IMG/VR virus record: IMGVR_UViG_3300006059_000008 | Span: 1 to 30,651 of that record | Length of the DNA: 30,651 nucleotides | Strand: one strand, 5' to 3' | Origin: a virus | Shown: one piece after another, positions 20,809 to 28,293 of the stretch | Position numbering within the stretch: the stretch's first letter is position 1 | How the letters are laid out: every line of letters starts with the position of its first letter | Notes under the pieces: generated by a model | The model's database searches: none | The model's input: the letters and a program-made list of their open reading frames with translations, nothing else | What the model was told of the DNA's origin: nothing | Translations under genes and position numbers: made by a program

Positions 20809-23800
20809 TTAGAACTGTGTTTTGAGTGCCCAACCGATCGCGCCCGCAATCTGGGGGCCGGTCGCGTTGGTGGTGACGCTGACGTTGTTGGTGATGTTTT
20901 GCCCGCCACCGTGGGTCGTGTTCGACAACCGCTCCGGCGCACCGGTCTTGTTGTTGATCATCGACACGCCCGGAGGCACCCAACCACCTTGATCAAAGAC
21001 CGGCACCACACCACCGGAGGCGTACCCGCCAGCCTGGTTGTAAGCACCGGCGAGGGAACCATAACGGCTGATCGCATAGTGCATGGACGCCAGAATGTTT
21101 GACATGGGGTCGTAGATGTTCGAGTTGTACCCGGGCATTGCGTAGGCGCGGAACGTGGGGTCAATGACCTGCATGAGCCCCTTAGAAGGGATGCCAGCGG
21201 CAGCGTTACTGTCCCAGTTGTTGATCGCGTTCGCGTTACCACCCGACTCCTGATTCATACGGCGCAAGGTCGTATTCAACAGGCTGGCGGGTTGGCCCAT
21301 CATGGCGAGGGCGGTAAGGACCATGGAGGACCATTGCCCTGTACCGCCAACACTTCCCCCACCACCACCGGAACCGGTGTTCCCACTACCAGTGGCGGCT
21401 GGCGGGGGTGCCATAGCACCAACGAGCTGCTTGGCCTTCGCACCGAGCCCGTCAACAACGTTGATGGGGAGTTGGAACGCCATCTGCCCGAACTTGCCGC
21501 CAGGGGCAAGATGCTGCATCGCTTTCACGGGGCCGGTGATCATGGATGTGATTGAACCGATAGGGTCAGCCAAGAAATTACCGACACTGGAAACGACAGA
21601 ACCTATGGCGGAACCGATCCCACCGATGATCCCTGCAATGCCACCGTCCGCGTAGCCAACAACCCCGCCGTCTGCGTAGCCCATGGCTTTGCGGATCGCA
21701 CCAACGCCGCCAGACTTCGCCAGACCATTCATCCGGTCGACACCATCAGAGCCCACAGCGCGCGCCCACTCGGGCCGCATGATTGCCTCACCACCGCTGA
21801 CGGCGATGAGGTGTGTGTCACGTCCCGGCGTGTAACCGGGGCGGGTACCGTAGATGCCACCGTCAGCGAACCCGGCAGACACGTTGGGCAGTTTCAGATC
21901 CAGACCAACCGCACCAGCGATATTGTTCCAAACCTTCTCAATACCGTTCGTGTAGACCGTGTCCACGATCCAGCGGACAGGGGATGCGGCGGCGTCCTTG
22001 ATCTTGTTCCATGCGGCCCCAATGAATTTCTGGGTCGCATCGAACGCCAATCCGATCGCATTGATGCCGATTTTGAACGGGGTGAACACATTATTGTCGA
22101 TCCAGCTCCACCCGGCGGATGCGACATTTTGGATGCCCTGGAAAGCGGGGGCGATCGCGTTTTTCCACAGCCAAGTACCGGCCGCGCCGAGGAGCTGAAA
22201 TTCCAGCTTCCAGGGTGCGATGACAAGGTTCTTGATCCAGTTCCATGCCGACCCAATGAAATTGGTGATGTTGTTCCATGTGGTCATTGTCGAGGTGGTG
22301 ATGTTGGACCAGACGAGTTTGAAAACGTCGCTGATCTGGGTCCAGTGGGTGACAACGAAAAGTACGGCGAGCCCGATGGGGCCAGTCAGGATTCCAAGGA
22401 GCAGTTGCCAGTGCTGTCCAACGAAGTTGACGACGTCACCGATGATGGTTTGGATGAAGGAGAACGCGGCGTTCACGCCATCCTTGAACCAACCAATGTT
22501 GTTGTACGCGATAACGAACCCAGCGACAAGTGCACCGATGGCGAGGATGACGATCCCGATAGGGTTGGCATCCAGTGCGGCGTTCAGGAGCCATTGTGCG
22601 CCGGCGACTAGTTTTGTCCCCAACGCCCACGCAGCCTGTGCGACCTGCACAGTTTTCGTGATTACGTACAGCGATGCGAGGCCGCCGACGAGCACACCGA
22701 CAGCGACACCCAACCCGATAGCGACGCCTTGGTTGTCTTTGAGGTAGTTGAAGAACCCCATGAAACCTTTGAGAGCGTCCTGCAACGGTGGCAGGAGGGC
22801 GGTGCCGATCATGACGCCCAGGTCTTTCGCCGTAGCGAACACCATCTTGAGCTGGCCTTGGAACGATGAGGCGTTACGTTCAGCCGCAGACTCCACGGCC
22901 CCGTGCTTCTCAACAGCCTTCGACGCCGTTTCGAACGCCTCGGCGCCGCCGCTCATGACACCATTCATGGCCCCAGCCGCCCCAGCACCAAACAAGGCTG
23001 TTTCAGCAGCCTTTTTCTGCTGGTCAGACATGCCAGCCAACGCGGGGGAAAGCTTCGAAATGGCTTCCTGCATACCGATGAACTTGCCCGAGCTGTCGTA
23101 AACATCGACACCCAAAGTTTTTAGTTCGTCCTTGGTCGCTTGAGATCCGCCCAAAAGTGTTGTCATGGCACCGTTGACGGCCATGAGGCCCTTGGACCCT
23201 GTAATTCCGTGCTCACCAAGATCAACCATGAGTGCGGCGGTGTCACCCAACGATGGGGCGGCAATGCCTAGTTTGCCGTGCAGCTTATCAACGGCCGTTG
23301 CAATGTCCGCGATGGGTGTGTTGAGCAGGGTGGAGGCGTTGAAAAGGGTGTTGGAGGTTTCGGCGGCATCAGCAACCGAGATATGGTAGGCCTGCATGAC
23401 CGTGGACAGGGTCTTCGTCGTGTCCGCAAGGTCCCCACCGGAAGCTTCGGCAAGATCTGAGGACGCCTTCATGACCTTGAGTGCGTCACCGGAGGATAGT
23501 GCATGGCCCTCAACGGTTTCCAACTGGCGTGCTACAGGACCGTAAGCATCCACCATCTGCTGGGCGCTAAACGTGGATGTCCCAGCAGTAGACAGGAACG
23601 CTTTACCAATATTGTTCGCGGCATCCGTGGTGATCTGGGCGCTACCAGCAAGCTTGTTCGTGGATTCCTGAAACTCGGCAGCCATCTTGACCGACTCGAC
23701 ACCAACCACAGCAGCGGTACCCGCCAACGCGAGGAACGCGGCCTTACCAACACCCTGCATCTTCTGCCAAGCAGCACCAGACTTCTCACCAGCCGCCGAC

Positions 23801-23907
23801 GCCTCAGCCGCCATCTTGTTCGCTTCGACCGAAGTCTCACGCATCTTCGCAATGGCTTCATTATTTTTGGCAACGATCTCAACAACCATCGGAGGCAACA
23901 AGCTCAA
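20809..23907 (-). CDS. Tape measure protein with C-terminal lytic transglycosylase domain
   Basis: This 1032-residue protein sets tail length. The N-terminal part is helical and Ala/Glu rich, followed by a PhageMin_Tail-type region (about 90-400). Hydrophobic segments lie in the middle (about 385-545, for example IGIVILAIGALVAGFVIAY). Later repeats of ADGG(I/V) type occur near residues 670-780. Near residue 886 an SLT-like lysozyme domain appears: RMNQESGG with a catalytic-type Glu, KGLMQVIDPTF and ISRYGSLAGAYNQAGG. This domain could cut peptidoglycan during DNA entry. The TTG at 23907 has an AGGAGG site five bases upstream. It is by far the largest gene, as expected. Confidence 0.95.
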   Translation of the reverse strand: MSLLPPMVVEIVAKNNEAIAKMRETSVEANKMAAEASAAGEKSGAAWQKMQGVGKAAFLALAGTAAVVGVESVKMAAEFQESTNKLAGSAQITTDAANNIGKAFLSTAGTSTFSAQQMVDAYGPVARQLETVEGHALSSGDALKVMKASSDLAEASGGDLADTTKTLSTVMQAYHISVADAAETSNTLFNASTLLNTPIADIATAVDKLHGKLGIAAPSLGDTAALMVDLGEHGITGSKGLMAVNGAMTTLLGGSQATKDELKTLGVDVYDSSGKFIGMQEAISKLSPALAGMSDQQKKAAETALFGAGAAGAMNGVMSGGAEAFETASKAVEKHGAVESAAERNASSFQGQLKMVFATAKDLGVMIGTALLPPLQDALKGFMGFFNYLKDNQGVAIGLGVAVGVLVGGLASLYVITKTVQVAQAAWALGTKLVAGAQWLLNAALDANPIGIVILAIGALVAGFVIAYNNIGWFKDGVNAAFSFIQTIIGDVVNFVGQHWQLLLGILTGPIGLAVLFVVTHWTQISDVFKLVWSNITTSTMTTWNNITNFIGSAWNWIKNLVIAPWKLEFQLLGAAGTWLWKNAIAPAFQGIQNVASAGWSWIDNNVFTPFKIGINAIGLAFDATQKFIGAAWNKIKDAAASPVRWIVDTVYTNGIEKVWNNIAGAVGLDLKLPNVSAGFADGGIYGTRPGYTPGRDTHLIAVSGGEAIMRPEWARAVGSDGVDRMNGLAKSGGVGAIRKAMGYADGGVVGYADGGIAGIIGGIGSAIGSVVSSVGNFLADPIGSITSMITGPVKAMQHLAPGGKFGQMAFQLPINVVDGLGAKAKQLVGAMAPPPAATGSGNTGSGGGGGSVGGTGQWSSMVLTALAMMGQPASLLNTTLRRMNQESGGNANAINNWDSNAAAGIPSKGLMQVIDPTFRAYAMPGYNSNIYDPMSNILASMHYAISRYGSLAGAYNQAGGYASGGVVPVFDQGGWVPPGVSMINNKTGAPERLSNTTHGGGQNITNNVSVTTNATGPQIAGAIGWALKTQF

Positions 23908-23916
23908 CGGGTCCTC

Positions 23917-24357
23917 CTAGATGACGTATTTGGTCCAGTTGGTGGCAACAATGCTGGGGAGTTTCTTTTGCAGCTCGTCGTAGGCGGGTTGCACGTACGG
24001 GAACGGGCGGGAGTTCATGATGCGGCCCAAACTGTCGGGGCCTTTCGCACCGAGTTCGACCCGGCGCGCGTACGCCATGGACGGCCCCGCTGTGCCGGAC
24101 CATTCGCCGATACCAATGTGTTCGATGCCTTGGGCTTTCAAGGACCGGCGTAGGTTGCCGGTGACGACGTTGGGTTTATTCCCGCCAACGTGTGGTTCCC
24201 CTGCGGCGTGGGAGCCCTCAAAACCGTTGATGGCTTGGTTGAGGAAATACTTTGTGCCTTCTTGCACGGAGGCTTTCGCGGCTTGGTCTGCCTGCGCACC
24301 GACCTTGATGAACGCGGCCTGAAACTCGGATAGCCCGATGATGTGCATGCTGACCAT
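23917..24357 (-). CDS. HK97 gp10-like tail-completion protein
   Basis: This 146-residue protein shows the HK97 gp10 family plan: a helical start (LSEFQAAFIKVGAQADQAAK), the VVTGNLRRSL block, YARRVELGAKGP and the ending RPFPYVQPAYDEL. These proteins complete or connect the tail at the head. Normally the gene lies before the major tail gene; here it lies between the chaperones and the tape measure, which is unusual. The ATG at 24357 follows AGGGGG by five bases. Confidence 0.82.
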   Translation of the reverse strand: MVSMHIIGLSEFQAAFIKVGAQADQAAKASVQEGTKYFLNQAINGFEGSHAAGEPHVGGNKPNVVTGNLRRSLKAQGIEHIGIGEWSGTAGPSMAYARRVELGAKGPDSLGRIMNSRPFPYVQPAYDELQKKLPSIVATNWTKYVI

Positions 24358-24366
24358 GCCCGCCCC

Positions 24367-25067
24367 CTACCCGATTGTTGGTGTGTGGGGGGCGGGTGCT
24401 GCGGCGTGCTGGTTCTGGCGCCGGTTCTCCTCGGTCACGATCAGGTTGTCAATGCGGAGCATCCACTGAATATCGTGCCGGGGCGTGTCCAAGTACTCGT
24501 CCTTGGAGCAGGCGAACAGTTTCCGGTACCGGTATTCGTCTAAACGGTTTCGGGTGTCGAGGGTGATTCCGGCGAAGTCTCCTGAGGCAAGGGATCGTTG
24601 GAGGAGCCAGAGCTGGGAAAAGGGGCGGCATCATCCGCTACGGTGACATCGTTGGGTTCAAACGATGCCGGGTCCGTGTCGGGGGTGACGCGTGACTGCA
24701 TGATGGCGGTGGTGAGTGCCGTGTACACGTCGAGGGGGATGTCTTGGACGGCGTCGACGGTTTCGGGGCGGGGAATGTCCAGCGTCCAGGATGCGAGTTG
24801 CGCGTACAGGGTGGCGTCCTTCATGCGGAGCAGCACGTTCGCTTCGTCTTCGGTCACGTCCAGGTCGGGGACCGGCTCCGGTTCTGTTCCGGCATCCTCG
24901 GCCGCCTTCGCAGCGGCGGTGGTCAGTTCATCGTTGCGGGCAAGTTTCGCCATGAGTCCGGAGTGCTGGTACTGGATGACTTCCATGGCGCGGATACGGC
25001 GCGGGGTCATCTCGGTGGCTTCAAGCAGGACTGCGGTGCCGCCGGGGATTTCAACTGTGTGTGACAA
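24367..25067 (-). CDS. Tail assembly chaperone GT, made by programmed -1 frameshift
   Basis: Translation starts at the TTG at 25067, reads 150 codons in the G frame and slips back one base at CCCTTTT (24618-24624). It then continues for 83 codons to the TAG at 24367. The G-frame codons at the site are CCT TTT, which re-pair as CCC TTT. The added part begins SQLWLLQRSLASGDFAGITL and includes the conserved-looking RYRKLFACSKDEYLDTPRH. As in lambda gpG/gpGT, the longer form would bind the tail tube while G coats the tape measure. The expected fusion is 233 residues. Confidence 0.82.
24540..25067 (-). CDS. Tail assembly chaperone G (no frameshift)
   Basis: This 175-residue protein starts MSHTVEIPGGTAVLLEATEM at a TTG (25067), seven bases after AGGAG; longer upstream readings lack a ribosome site. 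It is helical with MEVIQYQHSGLMAKLARND and an acidic, Ser/Pro-rich C-terminus after the slippery site, ending at the TAG at 24540. It lies between the major tail and tape measure genes, the universal position of tail chaperones. It would bind the tape measure and guide tail assembly. Confidence 0.82.
   Translation of the reverse strand: MSHTVEIPGGTAVLLEATEMTPRRIRAMEVIQYQHSGLMAKLARNDELTTAAAKAAEDAGTEPEPVPDLDVTEDEANVLLRMKDATLYAQLASWTLDIPRPETVDAVQDIPLDVYTALTTAIMQSRVTPDTDPASFEPNDVTVADDAAPFPSSGSSNDPLPQETSPESPSTPETV
24618..24624 (-). promoter_or_regulatory. Slippery heptamer for -1 ribosomal frameshift
   Basis: The minus strand reads CCCTTTT with G-frame phasing C-CCT-TTT, an exact X-XXY-YYZ site. 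The -1 frame is open from just upstream of it to 24367 and encodes a plausible GT extension, while the G frame ends 26 codons after the site. Confidence 0.85.
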
Positions 25068-25101
25068 GGGGTGTCTCCTGTGGGGATAGGTGTGGGGATA
25101 G

Positions 25102-25131
25102 GGTGCCGCCCCGGGGAGTTGGGGCGGCACC
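25102..25131 (-). terminator. Strong hairpin after the major tail gene, without U-tract
   Basis: Perfect 11-base arms, GGTGCCGCCCC (25102-25112) and its complement (25121-25131), enclose an 8-base loop. The hairpin lies in the gap between the major tail gene and the chaperone gene. With no U-run it could be a weak terminator or an mRNA-protecting stem that makes major tail protein more abundant than the genes after it. Confidence 0.55.
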
Positions 25132-25144
25132 AGTCATGCGCGGG

Positions 25145-26431
25145 TTAGAACGGTGTGGAGCTGGTGGTGCAGAGCATGCCCTGAACCGGTGACAGCATGC
25201 CGTCCAGGGCGTCTGTCGGGTTCATGAGCGCGTTGAACGCGGACGCGATAGTCATCCATGAGGTGTTAGACCCGGCGGGTGCTGCTGTCGTGTACGCGAT
25301 TTGGGAGCACCGCAACGTGATTGGGTGCGCCGGATCGTTCTGCGGTGACGACGTGATGACCAGTGCCGGTTGCGCGTTCGTGAGCAGGTTGATCAGGTCG
25401 GGGTCGGTAGAGCCTTGGAACACTGCGTCGATGGTTCCGGTCACGGTGACGGGGCCACCGAAGATCGCCAACGGTGCAGATGTCCCGTTCAGGACGGGGA
25501 TCGGCACGGTGGATCGTTTCATGTCGATCGTTGCCCCGGAACGTGAACCCACCACTGACCCCCCAATACTGATGAGGGTCGTGTACGGGGGGAACGGTGC
25601 CACGGTGGAGGGCGTGTTCGTGGGTGGTGTGACCGCTGTTGCGGGCATGCCAGCCCATGACACATCCACGGTGGAGTTCTGGTTGACAACGAACGTGAAT
25701 TTCAGGTCGACGGCGACCATGCCGGGGATCTGTTCGCACTTGTCACCCTCAAGCAGCCAGCCCGTGTAACTGGGTGGTTGGCCGTTTCCGGTGTTCAGCA
25801 GGGCGGTCTTGTGGACGTTGCCTGCCGTGGTGGGCGGGGCTCCCGCGCCGACCGTCAGGCCCGTGTCGGTGTAAGTCGTGACGTTGCCGAGGTTGGCGAC
25901 CTGCACGTTCTCCACACCAGCGGCGGTGCCACGGTAGACGTTGTAACCGGTCGCACCAGTCACAGCAGTCCATGACAGGACCTGTGTGGAGGTGGCACCC
26001 GTCAACAACGCGGTGACCTCGTTGGAGCCGATACCCTCACCACCAACAATGTCAGCGGTAACCTTCCAGTACGTGTTGCCCGCCGGGAGAGTACCACCTG
26101 TGGTTGCGGTGGTGCCCTTCGTCAACGTGGTTGCCGCCAGTGTCGTCACCGTGTCGGCAACACCCAGCATCGCCAACAGGTGAGGGAAAACAGAGTCCTT
26201 GTAGATCATTGTCTGGTAGGACAGGTCCGTGTACGTCATGCCTTGGGTGGCCTGGAAGTTGCCGCCCATCATGCCCCGCAGGTTGTTATCCGTCAGGACG
26301 GTCACGTTGGGGTTGTACTTCGGGTTGGAGACGGGAATCCAGATGGTCGGTGCAGCGACAGGGACACCGTAAGTGGTTTCCTTGGCGATACCCAACCATT
26401 GCTGGGAGCCCGGGGTGAAGTTGATTGTCAT
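25145..26431 (-). CDS. Major tail tube protein with inserted Ig/Fn3-like domain
   Basis: This 428-residue protein begins MTINFTPGSQQWLGIAKETTYG, the typical start of actinophage tail tube proteins (AKETTYGVPVAAP). The tube fold appears to be split by a beta-sandwich-like insert at about residues 98-203. The insert contains TTGGTLPAGNTYWKVTAD, TGATSTQV and VTGATGYNVYRG, the last resembling fibronectin type III. The insert is related to one in the capsid protein. The ATG at 26431 lies seven bases after AGGA. It is in the correct place before the chaperones. Confidence 0.88.
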   Translation of the reverse strand: MTINFTPGSQQWLGIAKETTYGVPVAAPTIWIPVSNPKYNPNVTVLTDNNLRGMMGGNFQATQGMTYTDLSYQTMIYKDSVFPHLLAMLGVADTVTTLAATTLTKGTTATTGGTLPAGNTYWKVTADIVGGEGIGSNEVTALLTGATSTQVLSWTAVTGATGYNVYRGTAAGVENVQVANLGNVTTYTDTGLTVGAGAPPTTAGNVHKTALLNTGNGQPPSYTGWLLEGDKCEQIPGMVAVDLKFTFVVNQNSTVDVSWAGMPATAVTPPTNTPSTVAPFPPYTTLISIGGSVVGSRSGATIDMKRSTVPIPVLNGTSAPLAIFGGPVTVTGTIDAVFQGSTDPDLINLLTNAQPALVITSSPQNDPAHPITLRCSQIAYTTAAPAGSNTSWMTIASAFNALMNPTDALDGMLSPVQGMLCTTSSTPF

Positions 26432-26440
26432 TCGGGGGTC

Positions 26441-26749
26441 CTATTCGGCAGTGGGGGCGGGCGCGCCCTCGGCGGTCATGTCGGTGGATGCGGGATCTTC
26501 GAGTGCTGGCGGTTCAGCGGGTGTCACGTCGCCGGCGGGTTCCGTGGCGGTGTTCGGGGTGTCGGCGCGTTCTTCAAGGTCCGGGTGGGGGTAGGGCACG
26601 TCCGTGTGGAGCAGGTCACCGGCACTGCACACGATCGTTGCGCCCGGATCAGGCACGGACCCGTTCAGCGGTTGCACCGTCGCATTCACACCCTGAGACA
26701 GGCCAGTCATCAGACGCGGCCCATCCCCGGTAAACAGGTACTCAGTCAA
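26441..26749 (-). CDS. Small late protein with acidic disordered tail
   Basis: This 102-residue protein starts MTEYLFTGDGPRLMTGLSQG at a TTG (26749), six bases after a GAGGAG site. The first 65 residues look like a small beta-rich domain with ATIVCSAGDLLHTDV. The rest is a Pro/Glu/Ala/Thr-rich acidic tail that is probably disordered. It lies between the tail terminator and the major tail protein. The role is unknown; a small head-tail accessory protein is possible. Confidence 0.65.
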   Translation of the reverse strand: MTEYLFTGDGPRLMTGLSQGVNATVQPLNGSVPDPGATIVCSAGDLLHTDVPYPHPDLEERADTPNTATEPAGDVTPAEPPALEDPASTDMTAEGAPAPTAE

Positions 26750-26771
26750 AAGTTGCTCCTCAATTGGGTGA

Positions 26772-27272
26772 TCATGCGGCCACAATCTCAGTGACCTTGA
26801 ACTCGGTGGATGTCCAGCACACGATGTAGCCCGGACCAATATTCACGGGCATGTCGAACTGGGTGCGGATGCCCGCATCCTGATTACCGGCCTCAAAAAT
26901 GGGGCCGTCAGCACCACACCCAAACGCCGGGTCGGACCGGATACGGGATACGACGTCATCGACAAGCTGCTTCTGCCCAACAGACCAAATATCTGTGGTC
27001 GCCCCACCCAGATCGGGGGGGATCGTGTACTGGTAGAGCATGAGGAACCGGACCGTGTAGTCGACGGATTTGCGGCCGTTGATCACGCCACCATTGGCGA
27101 TACGGGACTCGACCATGTCAGCGATATGGACGATGCCGACAGTTCCCGGTTGGACGTTTGACATCCACTCATCACCGGATAGGTACCATGGCATTTCTTG
27201 GTAAACGTAGGAGATGCCCGGTACGGGGGCCAGCCACGCTTGGATGGTGTCGGTGACAGTGGTGAGCGACAT
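26772..27272 (-). CDS. Tail terminator-like protein
   Basis: This 166-residue protein starts MSLTTVTDTIQAWLAPVPGI and is a mixed alpha/beta protein of the size and position of tail terminators, which cap the tail tube and join it to the head. Indicative segments are VDYTVRFLMLYQYTIP and the C-terminal beta strands ending EFKVTEIVAA. The assignment is by length, gene order and general pattern. The ATG at 27272 follows AAGGGG. Confidence 0.68.
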   Translation of the reverse strand: MSLTTVTDTIQAWLAPVPGISYVYQEMPWYLSGDEWMSNVQPGTVGIVHIADMVESRIANGGVINGRKSVDYTVRFLMLYQYTIPPDLGGATTDIWSVGQKQLVDDVVSRIRSDPAFGCGADGPIFEAGNQDAGIRTQFDMPVNIGPGYIVCWTSTEFKVTEIVAA

Positions 27273-27293
27273 TGCTGGCCCCTTTCATGGGGT

Positions 27294-27330
27294 GGGTGCC
27301 CGCGAACGTATCCCCACGCAGCGGGCACCC
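27294..27330 (-). terminator. Hairpin between connector and tail terminator genes
   Basis: Perfect 10-base arms, GGGTGCCCGC (27294-27303) and GCGGGCACCC (27321-27330), enclose 17 bases in the gap after the connector gene. No U-tract follows. Confidence 0.5.
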
Positions 27331-27340
27331 GGTCTAGGGG

Positions 27341-28213
27341 TTAGTGGACGCGCTTGTAGGAGTTCAGGATTCCGGTGGCAATGTCCATGTCGTTGGTTAC
27401 GGCCGGTTGTACGTGCTGGGTTTGGGAGGGTTGTGCACCGTACTGCGGGATGATCAACGCTTGTGAGCCTTTGGTGAGGATCAGCGATTTGGTGATCAGG
27501 ATGACGGCCTGTTTGATGTCCTGCGGGAACGCCGTCACCGTGTCACCAACCATGTACGCGTTCACGAGTGGGGTGGTGATGGGGATGGCGACGTTGATGG
27601 CCGTATTCGACGGGGACCACGACGGGGAGACGGTAACCGATTCAGACATGCTTCCCGACTGGACATTCAACGACTGCCCCGGCATGACACCCAACGCCGA
27701 ACCGACCGTGAGAACCATGTCACCAGCGGTCGCGGCAGCAGTGAACGCCGTGTTCGCCCACCCATTCACGTACTGAACCTGGGCGAACAACCGGTGCGCC
27801 ATGGACACGACAGGGATCGTCGCAACCTTCCGGCTAATCCAAATGTTCGAATAATCACCCAACTCGGACAATCCGCCCGGGGTCGTACCAATCCGCACAT
27901 CAGACACCGCAACGACCGGGGTGTTCGCCAACGGGACCTTGATCACAGCACCCAACGCACTGTCCCACACCACCCGGTACTGTCCGGACTGGGTATTCAC
28001 GGATGCGGCAATGGTTTGCTGGCAGTAGTTATCAGCCCATGCGGAGGCGCGTTCCAGCAGCATCGTCAACGATTGCTGGTTCTGTGCGACAGTCCCGCCG
28101 GGGACAAGATCAGAGGTTGACACGCCTGTGGGTGCCGCCAAAAATTCCTTGGCGGACACGTATTGGGTGCGGGTGGAGTAGGTGCCCGCGTTCGGGGCTG
28201 GAACGATGGGCAC
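27341..28213 (-). CDS. Head-tail connector-like protein
   Basis: This 290-residue protein follows the capsid gene. It has helices early (NQQSLTMLLERASAWADNY) and late (FPQDIKQAVILITKSLIL), the usual plan of gp6-type connectors, with a beta-rich insert between them at about 150-225 (AGDMVLTVGSALGVMPGQSL). It is longer than simple gp6 proteins (100-150 residues) because of the insert. The GTG at 28213 lies five bases after AGGAG, so it is chosen over an upstream start at 28252. It would form part of the ring through which DNA leaves the head. Confidence 0.72.
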   Translation of the reverse strand: MPIVPAPNAGTYSTRTQYVSAKEFLAAPTGVSTSDLVPGGTVAQNQQSLTMLLERASAWADNYCQQTIAASVNTQSGQYRVVWDSALGAVIKVPLANTPVVAVSDVRIGTTPGGLSELGDYSNIWISRKVATIPVVSMAHRLFAQVQYVNGWANTAFTAAATAGDMVLTVGSALGVMPGQSLNVQSGSMSESVTVSPSWSPSNTAINVAIPITTPLVNAYMVGDTVTAFPQDIKQAVILITKSLILTKGSQALIIPQYGAQPSQTQHVQPAVTNDMDIATGILNSYKRVH

Positions 28214-28236
28214 ACTGGCTCCTAAAGTTTGGGGGT

Positions 28237-28267
28237 GCCGCGCCGCCCCCAATGTGGTCGGCGCGGC
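28237..28267 (-). terminator. Hairpin after the major capsid gene, without U-tract
   Basis: Perfect 9-base arms, GCCGCGCCG (28237-28245) and CGGCGCGGC (28259-28267), lie in the gap after the capsid gene. An alternative pairing GGGGG/CCCCC (28231-28235 with 28246-28250) competes with it. It is probably a partial terminator or mRNA end stabiliser. Confidence 0.52.
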
Positions 28268-28293
28268 TATTCAGTTAGAGGTAAGACAGATGC

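Noticed and set aside
21811-22747. Long plus-strand frames opposite the tape measure gene
   Set aside because: They are antisense shadows of a strongly coding gene; no ribosome sites or domains were seen.
24449-24634. Separate small gene between the chaperone and the gp10-like gene
   Set aside because: It is in the wrong frame; the coding signal here belongs to the -1 frame of the GT fusion.
26441-26839. Longer start for the small acidic late protein
   Set aside because: The extra residues overlap the tail terminator gene and have no ribosome site, whereas the TTG at 26749 has GAGGAG.
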